NCBI GenBank assembly: GCA_027625915.1
Contig: JANTQA010000023.1
Coordinates: 8,928,001 to 8,992,000, forward strand
DNA length: 64,000 bases
Source: Anaeramoeba flamelloides
Lineage: Eukaryota > Metamonada > Anaeramoebidae
Reading direction: 5' to 3'
Shown in pieces: positions 9,432 to 21,654 of this stretch (positions within the stretch are counted from its first letter, which is position 1; each line of letters starts with the position of its first letter). A program made the position numbers and the translations under genes. The notes under the pieces were generated by a model that saw only the letters and a list, made by a program, of their open reading frames with translations, made no database searches and had not been told where the DNA came from.

Positions 9432-12400
9432 ATGAGTGTGGAAGAAAAAAAAAATATCAGAACATTAGCCAAGCTGTCAAGGATTCTCAAAGTATTCAAA
9501 TTTCTTCGAATTCATCGTTTTTTTTTTTTTTTTTCTTCTTCTTCTTTGGGCAAGCGCTTTCAAAACGTGTGTTTAAAAAGTTTTAAAAATATAACTCACA
9601 AAGCACTCGCAAACTTCAATAGATCTATTTTCAGGGCTTTTTTCGAAACTTTTTTGGTCATACTTTTTGAAAACAGATTTACCTTTCCAAAAACAAAACA
9701 AAACAAAAATTAAATAATAATCAGCAACCTTTCCAAAAACAAAAAACAAAAAACAAAAAACAAAAACAAAAAACACACCCAAAAAGAACTAATCCAAAAC
9801 TATGATAAAATAAACACCAAAAAGGAAAATTTGAAAGAATCGATCTTAATTACCACAAAATTATTAAAGCCATTCAATTTGGCTTTAAAGTCTCAAAACA
9901 TCAAAATAATTCTTCCTTCTTTACATGCAATTGAGGTAAAAATTAAAATCTTTTTTTTTTTTTTTTTGTTTTAATTTTCAAAAAAAAAAAAGACTTCTAA
10001 AATTTCTGTTGGTAGTTATTGCATTGAAATACTATTGACCAATTTTCTTTTCTTTTCTTTGAACAAAAAGAAATTTATTTCTTATGACTATTTTGTTTAT
10101 AGAGAAGAACCCGAGCAACTTACCACTTCTTCTAAATTAATTAATGAACTTTTAGAAAACGTTTTGTCTTGTAACACAATTAACAATGACTCGCTTCATA
10201 TCCCTGTGATAAACACCCTTTTTGAATTAGTGATGAGCAAAAGACTGGGGTTACATGGGAATCAAATTTTGTTAATCATTAAAGCAATGTTTAACATTTT
10301 TAATAGTAGCAACTCTGAACAGATCATTGAAGCAGTCAAATCAAGTCTCATCCAAATCGTTAATTCTTTAATCTTAAGGGTTGAACAAAAAGAAAATTCA
10401 AAAAGCTTTCTCAAAAAAAATAAAAAGGATGAATTGAAAAACCTTTTCAAAAATGGGGACATCCCGAAAGATTTTGAAAGAAAGGAATTGTCAAAGCTAA
10501 TAGTATCCAATATTTTTAAGAAAATTTTGAGTTCTGATTACAAAACAACAAAAGAAACAGAATCAGAATCAGAAATTAAAAAAGAAACAGAAACAGAAAC
10601 AGAAACAGAAAAAGAAAACGAAAAAGAAGAAGAAAAAGAAAAAGGAGAAGAAAAAGAAACAAAACAAGAAAACGCAGAAGAAAAAGAAAAAGAAAAAGAA
10701 AAAGAAAAAGAAAAAGAAAAAGAAAAAGAAAAAGAAAAAGAAAAAGAAAAAGAAAAACTAAACATTCAATTAAATGAAAATCTTGATAATTCATTAAATA
10801 AAAAAGAAAATCCAAATTCTTTTTATTTGTCTCTTGAAGAAAAAGATGTTTGTATTATTTTTTCACAATTACATCTTTGGTCAATGAGAGAAATATCCAC
10901 TAATTCTTTCAATAACATACGATATGACAGAGAAGTTAGATTTAAAGTAATGGCGTTGTATTTATTAAAATTAATGATCGAACATTCTGGAGAAACACTC
11001 CGATCTTCAAAAAATTTTATCTCAATTATCCAAAGCAAACTTTGCTTATCAATTTTGCAAAATGGGTTATATACAAACACTCAAATTTTTAGCATTTCTT
11101 TTATTATCTTCACTTTGCTTTTTTATAATTTTCGCCATGTTCTCAAGGTAATTAAATACCATCCCCTTTATTTTTATTTGAAATATAATTATTCTTTTTA
11201 AATTACACCTTTTTTTTAAACAAATCTAAAAATTGGAAAATTTGTTTGATACCCTTGAAACAAAAATCAAAAAATAAAAAAGAAGATAAAAATCCTCACG
11301 AAAATATAGGTACTTTACCAAGATCATAGTTTAACTTTCCTAAATTAATATACAAATATGAAAATCAAAGATTTTTTAAATTAAATTTGATTTATAGAAA
11401 AGCCAATGAACAGAATGAGATTTTTTTATAATTATTATTACATTCATAAAACCATATTAATTTTTAACATAAAAATAATAATTAAAAAAAAAAAAAAACT
11501 AACAACCACAGCTAATTTTTTTAAAAAGTATAAAAAAAAATCATATTTTAACATAATTTCCCTTTTAGTATAAATCAAAACAAAACAAAAACAAAAAATA
11601 CAATGGTGATTTCCCCCCTTTTTATTCTAGAAATGGTTAATGCCTTTTTTAATAAACACGAAATCAATTAAAACCTAACAGCCTTTGTTTAACTTTTCTG
11701 TAATCCAATAGAAATATAGAAAATTTAATTATTTCACTTCTTTCCATTTTTTATAAAAAAATAACCAAAACAAATGAGAAAATAGACTATTTCACGATTA
11801 CTATTCCAATTCACAATATATTTTCAAAAACCGTGATAATAAACATTTCCATCATAATATGTAGTTTTAGACAATTGGTGGATTTGTCTTTGGTATATTA
11901 TTTTTTATGATTTAGCTACAAATTGTCAACTAAATTAATTTATCAAGAGTTTGTCCCTTATTACGAGTATGGTTGAAATTTTGAAATTTTCTCGCTCCTT
12001 CAAAATATGGTTAAAATGCTTGAAATTTCTGATCAATCAAAATCGATTTTCAAAATTATGAAAATTTGAAAGAAAAAATTAAAAATCCTATTTTCTAATT
12101 TAAAAAAAAAATAAGAAACTTAACAATATTTTTAAATATCAAAATGTATGAGAAATAGTTTTCTAATCGTATGACCTTTTAATGTTTTTGAAAATTACAA
12201 CAAATAAAATTAATGTTTAAAAAGTAAGTGATTTTATATCACAAAATTTACATTCAGGGCTAATGACACACGTTTGAAATATTTTCTCTATTTTGTGTTT
12301 TGAAAACATAAGTTTGAATGAATTAAAGAGTTTTTATCAAACTTTTGTTTTTACTATCTTGATTATTGAGGAATTCGGAAATAAAATCACGATTTACTTT

Positions 12401-15400
12401 TTAAGAATTAACGTTTTTCTCAAAACGGGAAAAATGTTTGTAATGTTTGAAATCTTTGACTCTTTGATCTGGAAGCCAAAAGAGATATATTATCAAAACA
12501 ATTACATAAAAAAACACAAAATCTCCATTTTTTTGGAACACTTTTAAAGATATCAAATTTTTTTCGATATCAAATTTTTTTCTCAAATCTAGATATTAAA
12601 CAACAATTCAAAAAAAAAAAAACAAATTATGAACGTAAACAAACTAAACTGAAAAGGATAAACAAAAATGGGAAAAATCTTAAAAAAAAAAAAATTAAAC
12701 ACAATAATACTGTTAATTATTACAACATCTAATATGGGGTTTGTTGATTTGAAAGACCAAAATATAAATTCTTATCCCTTTTAAACTAAAGTATTTTTCT
12801 TGGAAGTGATGCAATTTGTATTATTTCCTACAAAATGCTAATTCCTAACACAAAGATAATTTATGGATCGAAGGTTAAGAAAACAATCGAAAAATGTTGA
12901 TTTTTTGTTTGAATTAGCGAAATATTTATAAACTCTGTTTCAGTCAAAGGGGCCCAATGTTTTTTTCAAATATCAATTATTTTATATAATTGACCTTTGA
13001 AGAACAAATAAGAAATAAACAGAATAATATACATCAAAGAATTGTTGATATATGTCTGAAAGAAAACTAATTAATCAATAAATTTTCTTAAAAATTGAAA
13101 AACTCAAATTCTTTGGGCCACATTGAGAAAAACAAGGAAGTTCGTTTTGAACTTCTACTGGTATTTGAATAATAAATATGAAACATTTTTCACTTCATTT
13201 TCCATACTTTTCTTTTAGAAATTAAGCCCCCAAACGAAGTAGGTTGGTATTTGTGGTCTCTATTTGAAAAAGGAAATGAAAATGAAGTGAAAATTTTTTA
13301 CATTTATTAAACAAATATCAACAAGATCAAAGATCGAATAGAATTGCAATAGAAATCAATATGATTTCTCAACAATCATTTTCATGGTTTCAATAACCTT
13401 AGAATAACACATTTTTACCAAGTGACTATTGATCTTGCAATAAAAAAAAATTTTGCAACTGAATGACGTTTGAAAAAAAAAAAATCGGAAAAAAAAAACT
13501 CAAAATGAGAAAAAATGATTTCAATTTTGAAAATTTCCAAAATAAAATTTTTCAACTAACATTTATACAAACCCTTTAAACACATGTATTATACCCATTA
13601 CAACTGTGCCCCTTTGACTGAAAAATAGTTTATTTTGTTACCATAAATAATTTGAATAGCAAAAATATTTTAACTCACAATAACCCAAAAAGGACTTGCT
13701 ATCATTGTTGATAATATTTAACAAGAAATTCTGGCACTGCACTAATTGTGTGAAAATATGATCCATGTTATCACAAAAAACTGTTTTGCTCCTGTTTATT
13801 TTCTGAAAAATCAATTTGTTTAAGGAAAAGGAAACTTGAAAAAAAGATTTTTTTATCTTCATTTTTTATTTGGACTTTTTATCATTGCTCTGATTCACCA
13901 ACAGGTTTATTAGAGGTTTATAATATGTGGACGGTGATATTTTTTCAATTGTGAGAACTGTAATTTTTGTCAAAATGCGTCAATTATACCCCGAGTGACA
14001 TACTATGGTATTTGTTTAATTTGTATTATGTTCACACAAAGACTAATTCGTTCAACGAAATATTTTTTTTTTAGATAGACCTTTTTCACAGATAAGTATT
14101 TTTTCCTGGAAAAGTTGTTTTTTTCAAGGTGAGACACTGTTTTACGTGGGTAAAAAATATCTATAATAAAGTTTGTTAAAAAATACTGAATCAATATTAA
14201 GATATTCAGGTTTCATTTCATCAATTAAAAAAAAATTTCTCAAAATTAAAACCAAGCTAAAATATTAAAATTATCAATTTAAAGGTCCAGCCATTACGGT
14301 GAAAAATAATTTTATGAAATGGAAAAAAAATATTTTTGTAATTTTTATGTGTAGCTAATACCAATTAAAAACTAACCAAACATGTGGTGTAGGATCGGCA
14401 TCTAAAAATCAACAATGAAAAACGAGCACATTTTTAGAAAAAAAACCCAAAGAGCGATACTCAATTTCCAAGTTGAATTGTTGAGAATATATCATTTTGA
14501 AAGCAACTGTATTAGTTTCAAAGTGTCGGTCTTTGGCACTTTTTGAGATCTCGAAGATTTTTTTTTTCATTTTTTTCATTTCTCAAATGAATTATTTTTA
14601 TCTCTAGAATGTTACAAAACCCTTACTTTGTCAAATTTAGAGTGTTATAAAATTACCACAAATATAGATTAATTCGAATTAAGTTGATTTTGTATTCAAA
14701 AGAAAATAATTTGTTCCAAATTGAAGAAATTTGACCCTTTGGAAATATAAAATATGAAACGAGCGAATTTTTTTTTTAAAATTTGGATTTTTTTGAAATT
14801 GAGAATTCTTTTCATCTTTTTTTTTTTAATTGAATTTTTTGACTTTCTTTTTGATTCGAATTATTTGCCAAATTATGATCCTTTCAAAATTTTTTATTTG
14901 GTATTTGAATTTTGTTAATTTGAGATCCAATGAAATTTTTTTTTTTATTATTTGAATTTTGTCAACTAAAAGAAGGGGAATTTCACAATACCATTTTTAG
15001 ATGTCAATTTACCTCTTGAGTATGGAGCAAATCCACAATAAGTGGCCAGAGCCTTAATTGTATTTATTGAGTTAATAAAAAATAAATTTGAAAAAAACAA
15101 AAATTTCAATTTTTTTTAATCTTTTTACTTTTTCCAAATCCCCTTTTTTAAATTTTTGGATCCCTTCAGTTCCCCCACCATTTTTTAAAGTATTTGGAGG
15201 AGGTAAAAGATATAAAAAATAATCTAAAGAATTGATAAACTTGATATTATTAGATCTTCAGTAAACTGAACTTAATTGAATCCAACTGAAGCGATTTTAT
15301 ATCAACCGAACCAAACCCAATATGACCTTTCAATGCACTGTAACCAGTCAGTACTGGCACTGGGATTTTGTGAAAACAAGATTTGGGAAACTTGTAAAAA

Positions 15401-18400
15401 AAATAAGAAAAACAACACAAAGAAAATTTCAAAAACAAATTCTTATTCTTAAAAATCAGCACTTTATAAATATACCTTATCTATAAAGTCCAAATTTAAA
15501 ACTTAAAAACTTAACATATTTTATTTGATCTTGAGTTAGCCAACTATTTAGACTTCTTTATTAAAACCGTAGAATCTATCATTTTACAGTAAATTTCTAA
15601 AAAGAAATTTAGGCTTTAGAGTATCTAGACTATATTTCACACTTTTTCCTCAAAATAATAAAAAAAACATAAAATTTCAAAGGAAGAAAACATATTTATT
15701 CATCTTAATCTCCACTTGGATTTATATCTGGGATCTCTTCAATAATACATCGGCTGTGATAATGGTTTTGCAATTTAGGCTACACAATTTTCAAAAAATA
15801 AAAAAAGGATTGACTTGGTTGATTCATTTTTAAGGGAATAATAACCTGTTATTTCTCTCAAACGAAAAAAAAAACAAAAAATAAATAATTTAGAACTAAA
15901 AAAAGAAAAAAAGGAAAAATTTTCAAATATCAAGTTTTTAAATGCAAAGAAAAATCATGCAGATCATTGCGATCCATTGAAAAAATAATAAATTTTTTTA
16001 GTTTGACAATTATTTTTCATTTAAGAATATAAATGATTGATTTTTTTTTTTTTATTTTAATCACCACCAATATTTCAAAAAATTAAATCCCATTACAAGA
16101 CAACAATACTCGTAAGATACCCCCCCTATTACAATAAAACCATTCTAGAAAAATTTAAAATTAAATTGAATCACAATAATCATTACTTTTTGATCAACTT
16201 TATATTTTCTTGCATATTCCTTTTATATAATGATTTGATTCCCTTCAACCTTAATGTAAGATAAAAAAACAAAAAAAAATAAAAAATCAAAAAGAAAAAG
16301 ATAAAAGAATCTTTAAACAAAAAAGAAAAAAAAAAAAAGGAATTCATTGAATTTTATCAAAAACATTTAGAATTCATCAATAAAACAAAAATAAAAGATT
16401 TCACAGAATGCGCTATTCAAAAAAAAAAAAAAAATTAATTTATTAATTTTTCTTATTGAACACAAACAAAAAATGAAAATGAGATTTTCTCATTTCAAAA
16501 TTTTGATACCATCTTTTTTTGAATATATACATTTATATATTTAATTATTAAAAATTTCCAAGAAACAAAGGATATTAATTTAAATAATAAATAGAGAAAT
16601 TATATGTATTTTTAATCTTATTCTTTATTATATGAAATATTAAAAAAGTAAATTTATCAATTAAATAATCTAGATTTGCTTTATTTTTTTAGGAATGAAT
16701 TTAATAATAAAAAGAAATTTTGAAAATATTCAAAATCAAAATGATTTGAAAAAATGAAAAAATGATATTATTTTTTTCAAACAATGGATTTAATTTACTT
16801 TTATAAATTATTATTTCAAGATCAAAAGCATACCAATATTTTTAGTGTTTCTTGTATTATTTTGAAATTCATTAAAAGCACACGTATTTAAAGAAAAAGA
16901 AAAAAAAATCAAAAAAATAAAAAAAAACAACACATTAATTCAAAATAAATGATTAAAAAAAAAAAAAAATTTATTATTCTACCTAACCTATCTTCAATAT
17001 TTAGAATGAAATTGGAGTTTTTTTAAACAAAGTATTTTTAAAATTTTTAGGAAGCAAAAACACCAAATTCAAACAAAAATTGGCTGTCTTAAATGTTTTT
17101 CATCGAATATGTAGCGAACCACAATTCATTATTGATATCTTTATAAATTATGATTGTGATGCAGAAGCAACTGAAGCAAATATCTTTGAACGCTTAGTTA
17201 ATTCATTATCTCATTTATCGCAAGAAAAGTATAGTGGAAACTTACAAAATTGGATTTCGGAAGAATCACACAACAAAATAAAAAATTTGTCAACGAGGGT
17301 TTTAGTTCGAATAACAAAATCGTTAATGATTTGGTGTGGTGAATTAGATGAAAGTAAATTAAGCCAAGGAGAAAATTTTGAACAAATTATCGAAAATTTA
17401 GAAAACTCATCAACGTCAACATCGATATCAACATCAACATCAACATCAACATCAACAATATCAACAATATCAACAATATCAACAACAACAACAAAAAATG
17501 ATATGAATATTAAAGATGAGGATAAAAATAAAATATCATCCTCAGAAAATGAAACCCAATCCCAAAGCGAAGATTTTACTTCAGAAACCCAAACAACATT
17601 TAACAAATCAAAAATCTCAAAGCATCATTTAAAAACCATTAAAAAAATCCACAACCAGTTAAAGGAAAAAATCTTAATCAAATCGCCAAAAGATATTACT
17701 GAAGAAAAAAGAAAAAAAAAAAGCATTGAAAAGGGAATAGAATTATTTAATCAAAAGCCAAAAGATGGGATCAAATATTTTGTTGAATTGGGAATGATTG
17801 AAAATACGATTGAAAGTGTCACATTTTTTTTACAAAATACTCAGGGGTTAGACTTGGAGATGATTGGAGAATACTTGGGAAGCGAGAAGGAATTCAACAT
17901 TAGCGTATTGCATTATTGGGTTGATCAATTAGATTTTGAAAATTTAGATTTTTATTCTGCATTGCGATTGTTTTTAACCGGGTTTAGATTGCCCGGCGAG
18001 GCGCAAAAAATCGATCGAATGATGGAAAAATTTGCGGAAAGGTATTGCAATAATAACCCCACGATGTTCCGGAGCGCAGATACTGCATATGTATTAGCAT
18101 ACTCTGTAATTATGCTACATACTGATGCGCATAGCAAACAGATCAAAGACAAGATGAAGGAAGAAGAGTTTATATCAAACAATCGGGGTATCGATTCGGG
18201 ACAAAATTTGGATCCACATTTCTTATCAAAATTGTATCACTCTGTTGTCAGCATTGAAATGAAATTAAGATCGGACCAAGAGAAATTAATGAAAAAAGTC
18301 GGAGAATTTTTGACGCCAAAGCAAAAGCAAGAGATGTATAAAGTGGAATCTGAAAACATCATTTTGGATTCCCAATTCCAATTAAAAAAATTAAAAAGCA

Positions 18401-19002
18401 ACAAGGACAACAAAGATCTATTCTACACTGCCACGCACGTGTACAATGCTCGGCCAATGTTTGAAATAGCATGGTACGCACTATTGGCGTCATTTTCCTC
18501 AATACTATCTGAAATCAAGAATAACAATTTATTGATCATTAAAAAATGCTTGTTTGGGATTAGATATTCCATTAGGATTGCCGGCGTCTTCTACATGGAT
18601 TTGGAAAGAGATGCCTTTGTCACCAGCCTGTCAAAATTTACTTTATTATCAAATACAGATCGAATTAAACAAAAAAACATTGAATCAATCAAGATTTTAT
18701 TAAACATTGCGATCTATGACGGCGATTATTTACAAAATAGCTGGATCCATGTTTTGCAATGCATTTCTCAACTTGAATTATTAAAATTTATTGGCGAAAA
18801 TAAAAATTTATTACAACAAAACGAAATTTTGAAAAACAAAAATTTATTTTTGGATCGCAAATTCCAAGAGAACCCCAAACAATTGTCAAGAACTTTATCG
18901 CCAAATTCAACTTACTTTTCCTTTAAAGATAATGTTTCGGTTTTACCAAAAAAAAGTGGATCCAAAACGAAAAATAAATCAAAGTTAGCGAATAACACTA
19001 AG

Positions 19003-19038
<36 letters not shown>

Positions 19039-21654
19039 CCAAATAATCGAAATCCAACTTATAAGCAGCCCAATATCAAAAAAAAAAATAAAAGCAAATT
19101 TATGAATGAATTCAATGTCAGCAAGGATAATTCTCAAAACCTTTCACAAAAAATTGATTCGGGCCTAATTGAAAGAATCTTTATTAATACCATCAAATTG
19201 AATGATAATTCAATCATCCATTTCATTCGGCAATTGTATCTCGTCAGCGAAAAGGAACTGCAGTTCAAACCGAAGCCGAGATTTTTTTCGTTGCAAAAAT
19301 TAATTGAAGTGGCCATTTATAATTTGACTAGAATTAGAATTGTTTGGTCCAAAATTTGGGGGCTATTATCGAACCATCTGATAACTTATGCCAAGCATGA
19401 AAACGAAGAAATTGCACTTTATTGTATTAATGGCATGAGGCAGATAGCAACGAAATTTTTAATTAAAAAGGAATTAAAAAATTATTCTTTCCAAAAGGAA
19501 ATCTTCAAGCCCTTTTTACTAATGCTAAGCGATCAAAAAAATGTCACAGTTAGAATGTATGCCATACAATCAATCGAGGTGATAATTGCAAATAATTATG
19601 AAAATATTAAATCCGGATGGGAAACTATTTTTTCGATATTAAAAATCATTTTCAATGACAAAGATGCACATATAATCAAAACAGGAATAAAATTAATACA
19701 ACGGATTTTCAATAATAAATTGTGCTTGTTCTATGAAAATAATTATTTAGAATTTTTAAATCTGATTATTTATTTAGATCAAAAAATTTATGCCTTTAAC
19801 AACGTTGATTTTAATCCAATATATTATTTAAAGGGTATATTGAATCATTTAAATATTAAATTTCAAAAGGAATTGAAATATAATAAGAAAAAGAATAAGA
19901 ATGAGAAGAAAGAAAAGAAGAAAAAGATTGTTTTAGGGAAGGAGACGGGGGTTGAGAATGTTGTTGAGATTGGAACTGAGAAGGAGATTGAGATTGAGAT
20001 TGAGGTTGAGCTTGAGAAGGAGGCTGAAATTGAGATTGAGAAAGAGACGGATGATCAAAATAATGAAAAAATTAAAAATGAGATCATAATAAAATATTAT
20101 TTCCCTATTTATAATTCCTTAATAAAGCTATTCCATTATTCCAAAAATAAAAAAGTTATCCAATTATCTTTAAATGAGCTATTTCTTCATTTAAAAATTA
20201 CTTTAAAATTATATAATAAAAATATTCTTGAAAAATTCTTTAAAACAATAATAATAAATCTATTAAAACCATTTTTTCAAAGAAATAATAACGAAGATGA
20301 TCATGTGGATAGTTTTAATGTTGATCTTGATCAGAATAAAAAAAAACATATGGAATTTTTAATTGATAATTATTTTAAAAAAATGTTTTCACAAATTACC
20401 CAAATTTATATTAATTACCAAAAAAAAACTTTAAATTTTTTCCCCTTTTTTTTACAATTAATTCACGAAATAATATTATCTAATCATACAATTTTTGTAA
20501 TTTCCGGAATTCAATCCTTAAAAAATATAATTTCTCAGCTTTACAAAAGTTTTAATAAAAAAATCACAAATCTTCTTTGCTCTCATATCATTATAATGTT
20601 TAATGAAACTTTACCTAGATCTTTATTATATAAATTTCAAATTATAGATTTTAATAATAATTTTTCAACTTTTAATAACAATCATTTATATGATGATGGC
20701 GATGAGGATGAGGGGTCTGACGAGGATGAGAATGGGAATGAGAATGTGAATGAGGATAGGAATGAGAATGAGAATGAGAATGAGGATGGTGATGAGGATA
20801 AGAATGATGATAAACAATATTTATTATTTAATAAAAAAATTTTACAAGAAAATATTTCAATAGAAAAGGAATTATCTAGAAATATTATTACAACTATTAT
20901 TAATAAAAAATATTTCAAATTAAATAATAATAATAATAATTTTAATATCGTCAATCAAATATTGTTTAATTTTAATAAAATTAAAACACAATCAATAGCT
21001 CAAGTAAATTTATTCCAAGTAATTAATCAATTAATTAAAAATCTATTTGAAAAAATTTCTTTTAATCAATTAAAAAAATTATTAAATTGCTTAAAACATT
21101 CTTTTAAGTTTGCGCACTCTTTTAATGAAAAATTAAATTTAAGAATTGAACTATTTTTAAATGGATTTGATTCAAATACAATACCCAATTTATTAAAACA
21201 AGAAACCAATGGGCTAAAATGCTATTTAAATATTTTATTTTTACTGTTTTCTCTAAACGAGAATGAGAATGAGAATGGAGGCGACATTAACAAAAAATTA
21301 TTTGCTAGAAAAAAAATCATTACAATAATTCCAGAAATATTAACAAACCATAACAATAGAATAGCTTCATTTATGAATAATGAAAAAATAATAGTCAAAA
21401 AGGAATTTGAAAAAAATGAAATTTCGAAACAAATTCAAATTTCAAAAATTTATGAAACAAACGAATTTAATCCAATAATGTTTATGATATTAAAAGAAAC
21501 GTCGGAATGGTCAGATTTAGATTTTAAATCTTATTTATCTTATTTTTATAATAATATATCCTTACTGATATTATCACAAAATGAAGTCATTAGAAGAGCT
21601 GTTGTAGAATTTTTAATTCGATTTGGCAAATTATTTAATTTTATACGTAAATAA
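9432..21654 (+). CDS. Large ARF-GEF, BIG/Sec7p type (spliced)
   Basis: Guanine-nucleotide exchange factor for ARF GTPases at the trans-Golgi. Exons I infer: 9432 to about 9656 (uncertain), about 9825-9932, microexon 9993-10011, 10105-11147, and 17005-21654. Roughly 2,000 residues against 1,700-1,850 usual; the excess is KE-, ST- and N-rich inserts. DCB segment: KLLKPFNLALKSQNIKII, then LINELLENVLSC in the next exon. HUS box NYDCD near 17147, followed by NIFERLV. Sec7 domain about 17700-18270 with the catalytic glutamic finger FRLPGEAQKI. The loop AYSVIMLHTDAHS followed by KDKM carries the Tyr-Ser-Asp-Met set linked to brefeldin A sensitivity. HDS-like helical repeats fill the C-terminus. The joint FRHVLK|NEIGVFLNKVF is in phase and aligns with the BIG pattern without lost residues. 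The first exon start at 9432 rests only on an open frame resembling the family's first helix. Confidence 0.88.
9993..10011 (+). other. Putative 19-nt microexon of the ARF-GEF gene
   Basis: The exon ending at 9932 closes in phase 0 (donor GTAAAA), while the next clear exon needs a single leading base. A 19-nt segment bounded by AAAAG and GTAGTT supplies six codons (TSKISV) plus that base; G joins AA at 10105 to give Glu. The phase fit is the main evidence. Confidence 0.45.
12929..13632. mobile_element. TAAAC-end element, about 704 bp, copy 1
   Basis: The left end is TAAACTCTGTTTCAGTCAAA then GGGGCCC. The right end reads back as TAAACTATTTTTCAGTCAAA then GGGGCAC. The interior is nearly colinear with 39122-39831, for example TTGATATATGT, GAAAGAAAACTAATTAATCA and CCTTAGAATAACACATTTTT. 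It is non-coding and sits inside the ARF-GEF intron. Confidence 0.85.
15115..15570 (+). repeat. Dispersed 0.45-kb repeat, copy 1
   Basis: Related to 28425-28990 and 38636-39100. Shared parts are a TTTTTACTTTTTCCAAAT / GGAGGTAAAAGATATAAAAA pair of inverted motifs at the left, then TAGATCTTCA, ACAAGATTTGGGAAACTTGT and TTCTTATTCTTAAAAA, ending near TTTAGACTTCTTTATTAAAA. A 70-codon antisense frame crosses it but is not kept in the other copies, so it is unlikely to be a gene. Confidence 0.6.

Larger units (their letters stand above)
11148..17004 (+). other. 5.86-kb intron of the ARF-GEF gene
   Basis: Donor GTAATT after ...VLK and acceptor TTTAG before NEIGVFL join two phase-0 exons whose products are contiguous in the family alignment. 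Other introns in the window are about 60-230 nt, so this one is at least 25 times longer. It contains a TAAAC-end element (12929-13632), one dispersed 0.45-kb repeat (15115-15570) and A/T-rich filler. I saw no convincing nested gene on either strand. Confidence 0.75.

Noticed and set aside
10538-10815. Phe/Ser-rich minus-strand frames
   Set aside because: Antisense of the KE repeat in the ARF-GEF exon; the same applies at 35271-35519, 36547-36902 and 26.8-27.5 kb.
13638-13862. Minus-strand gene within the large intron
   Set aside because: 74 codons of Phe/Lys/Asn-rich sequence next to a transposable element, with no motif.
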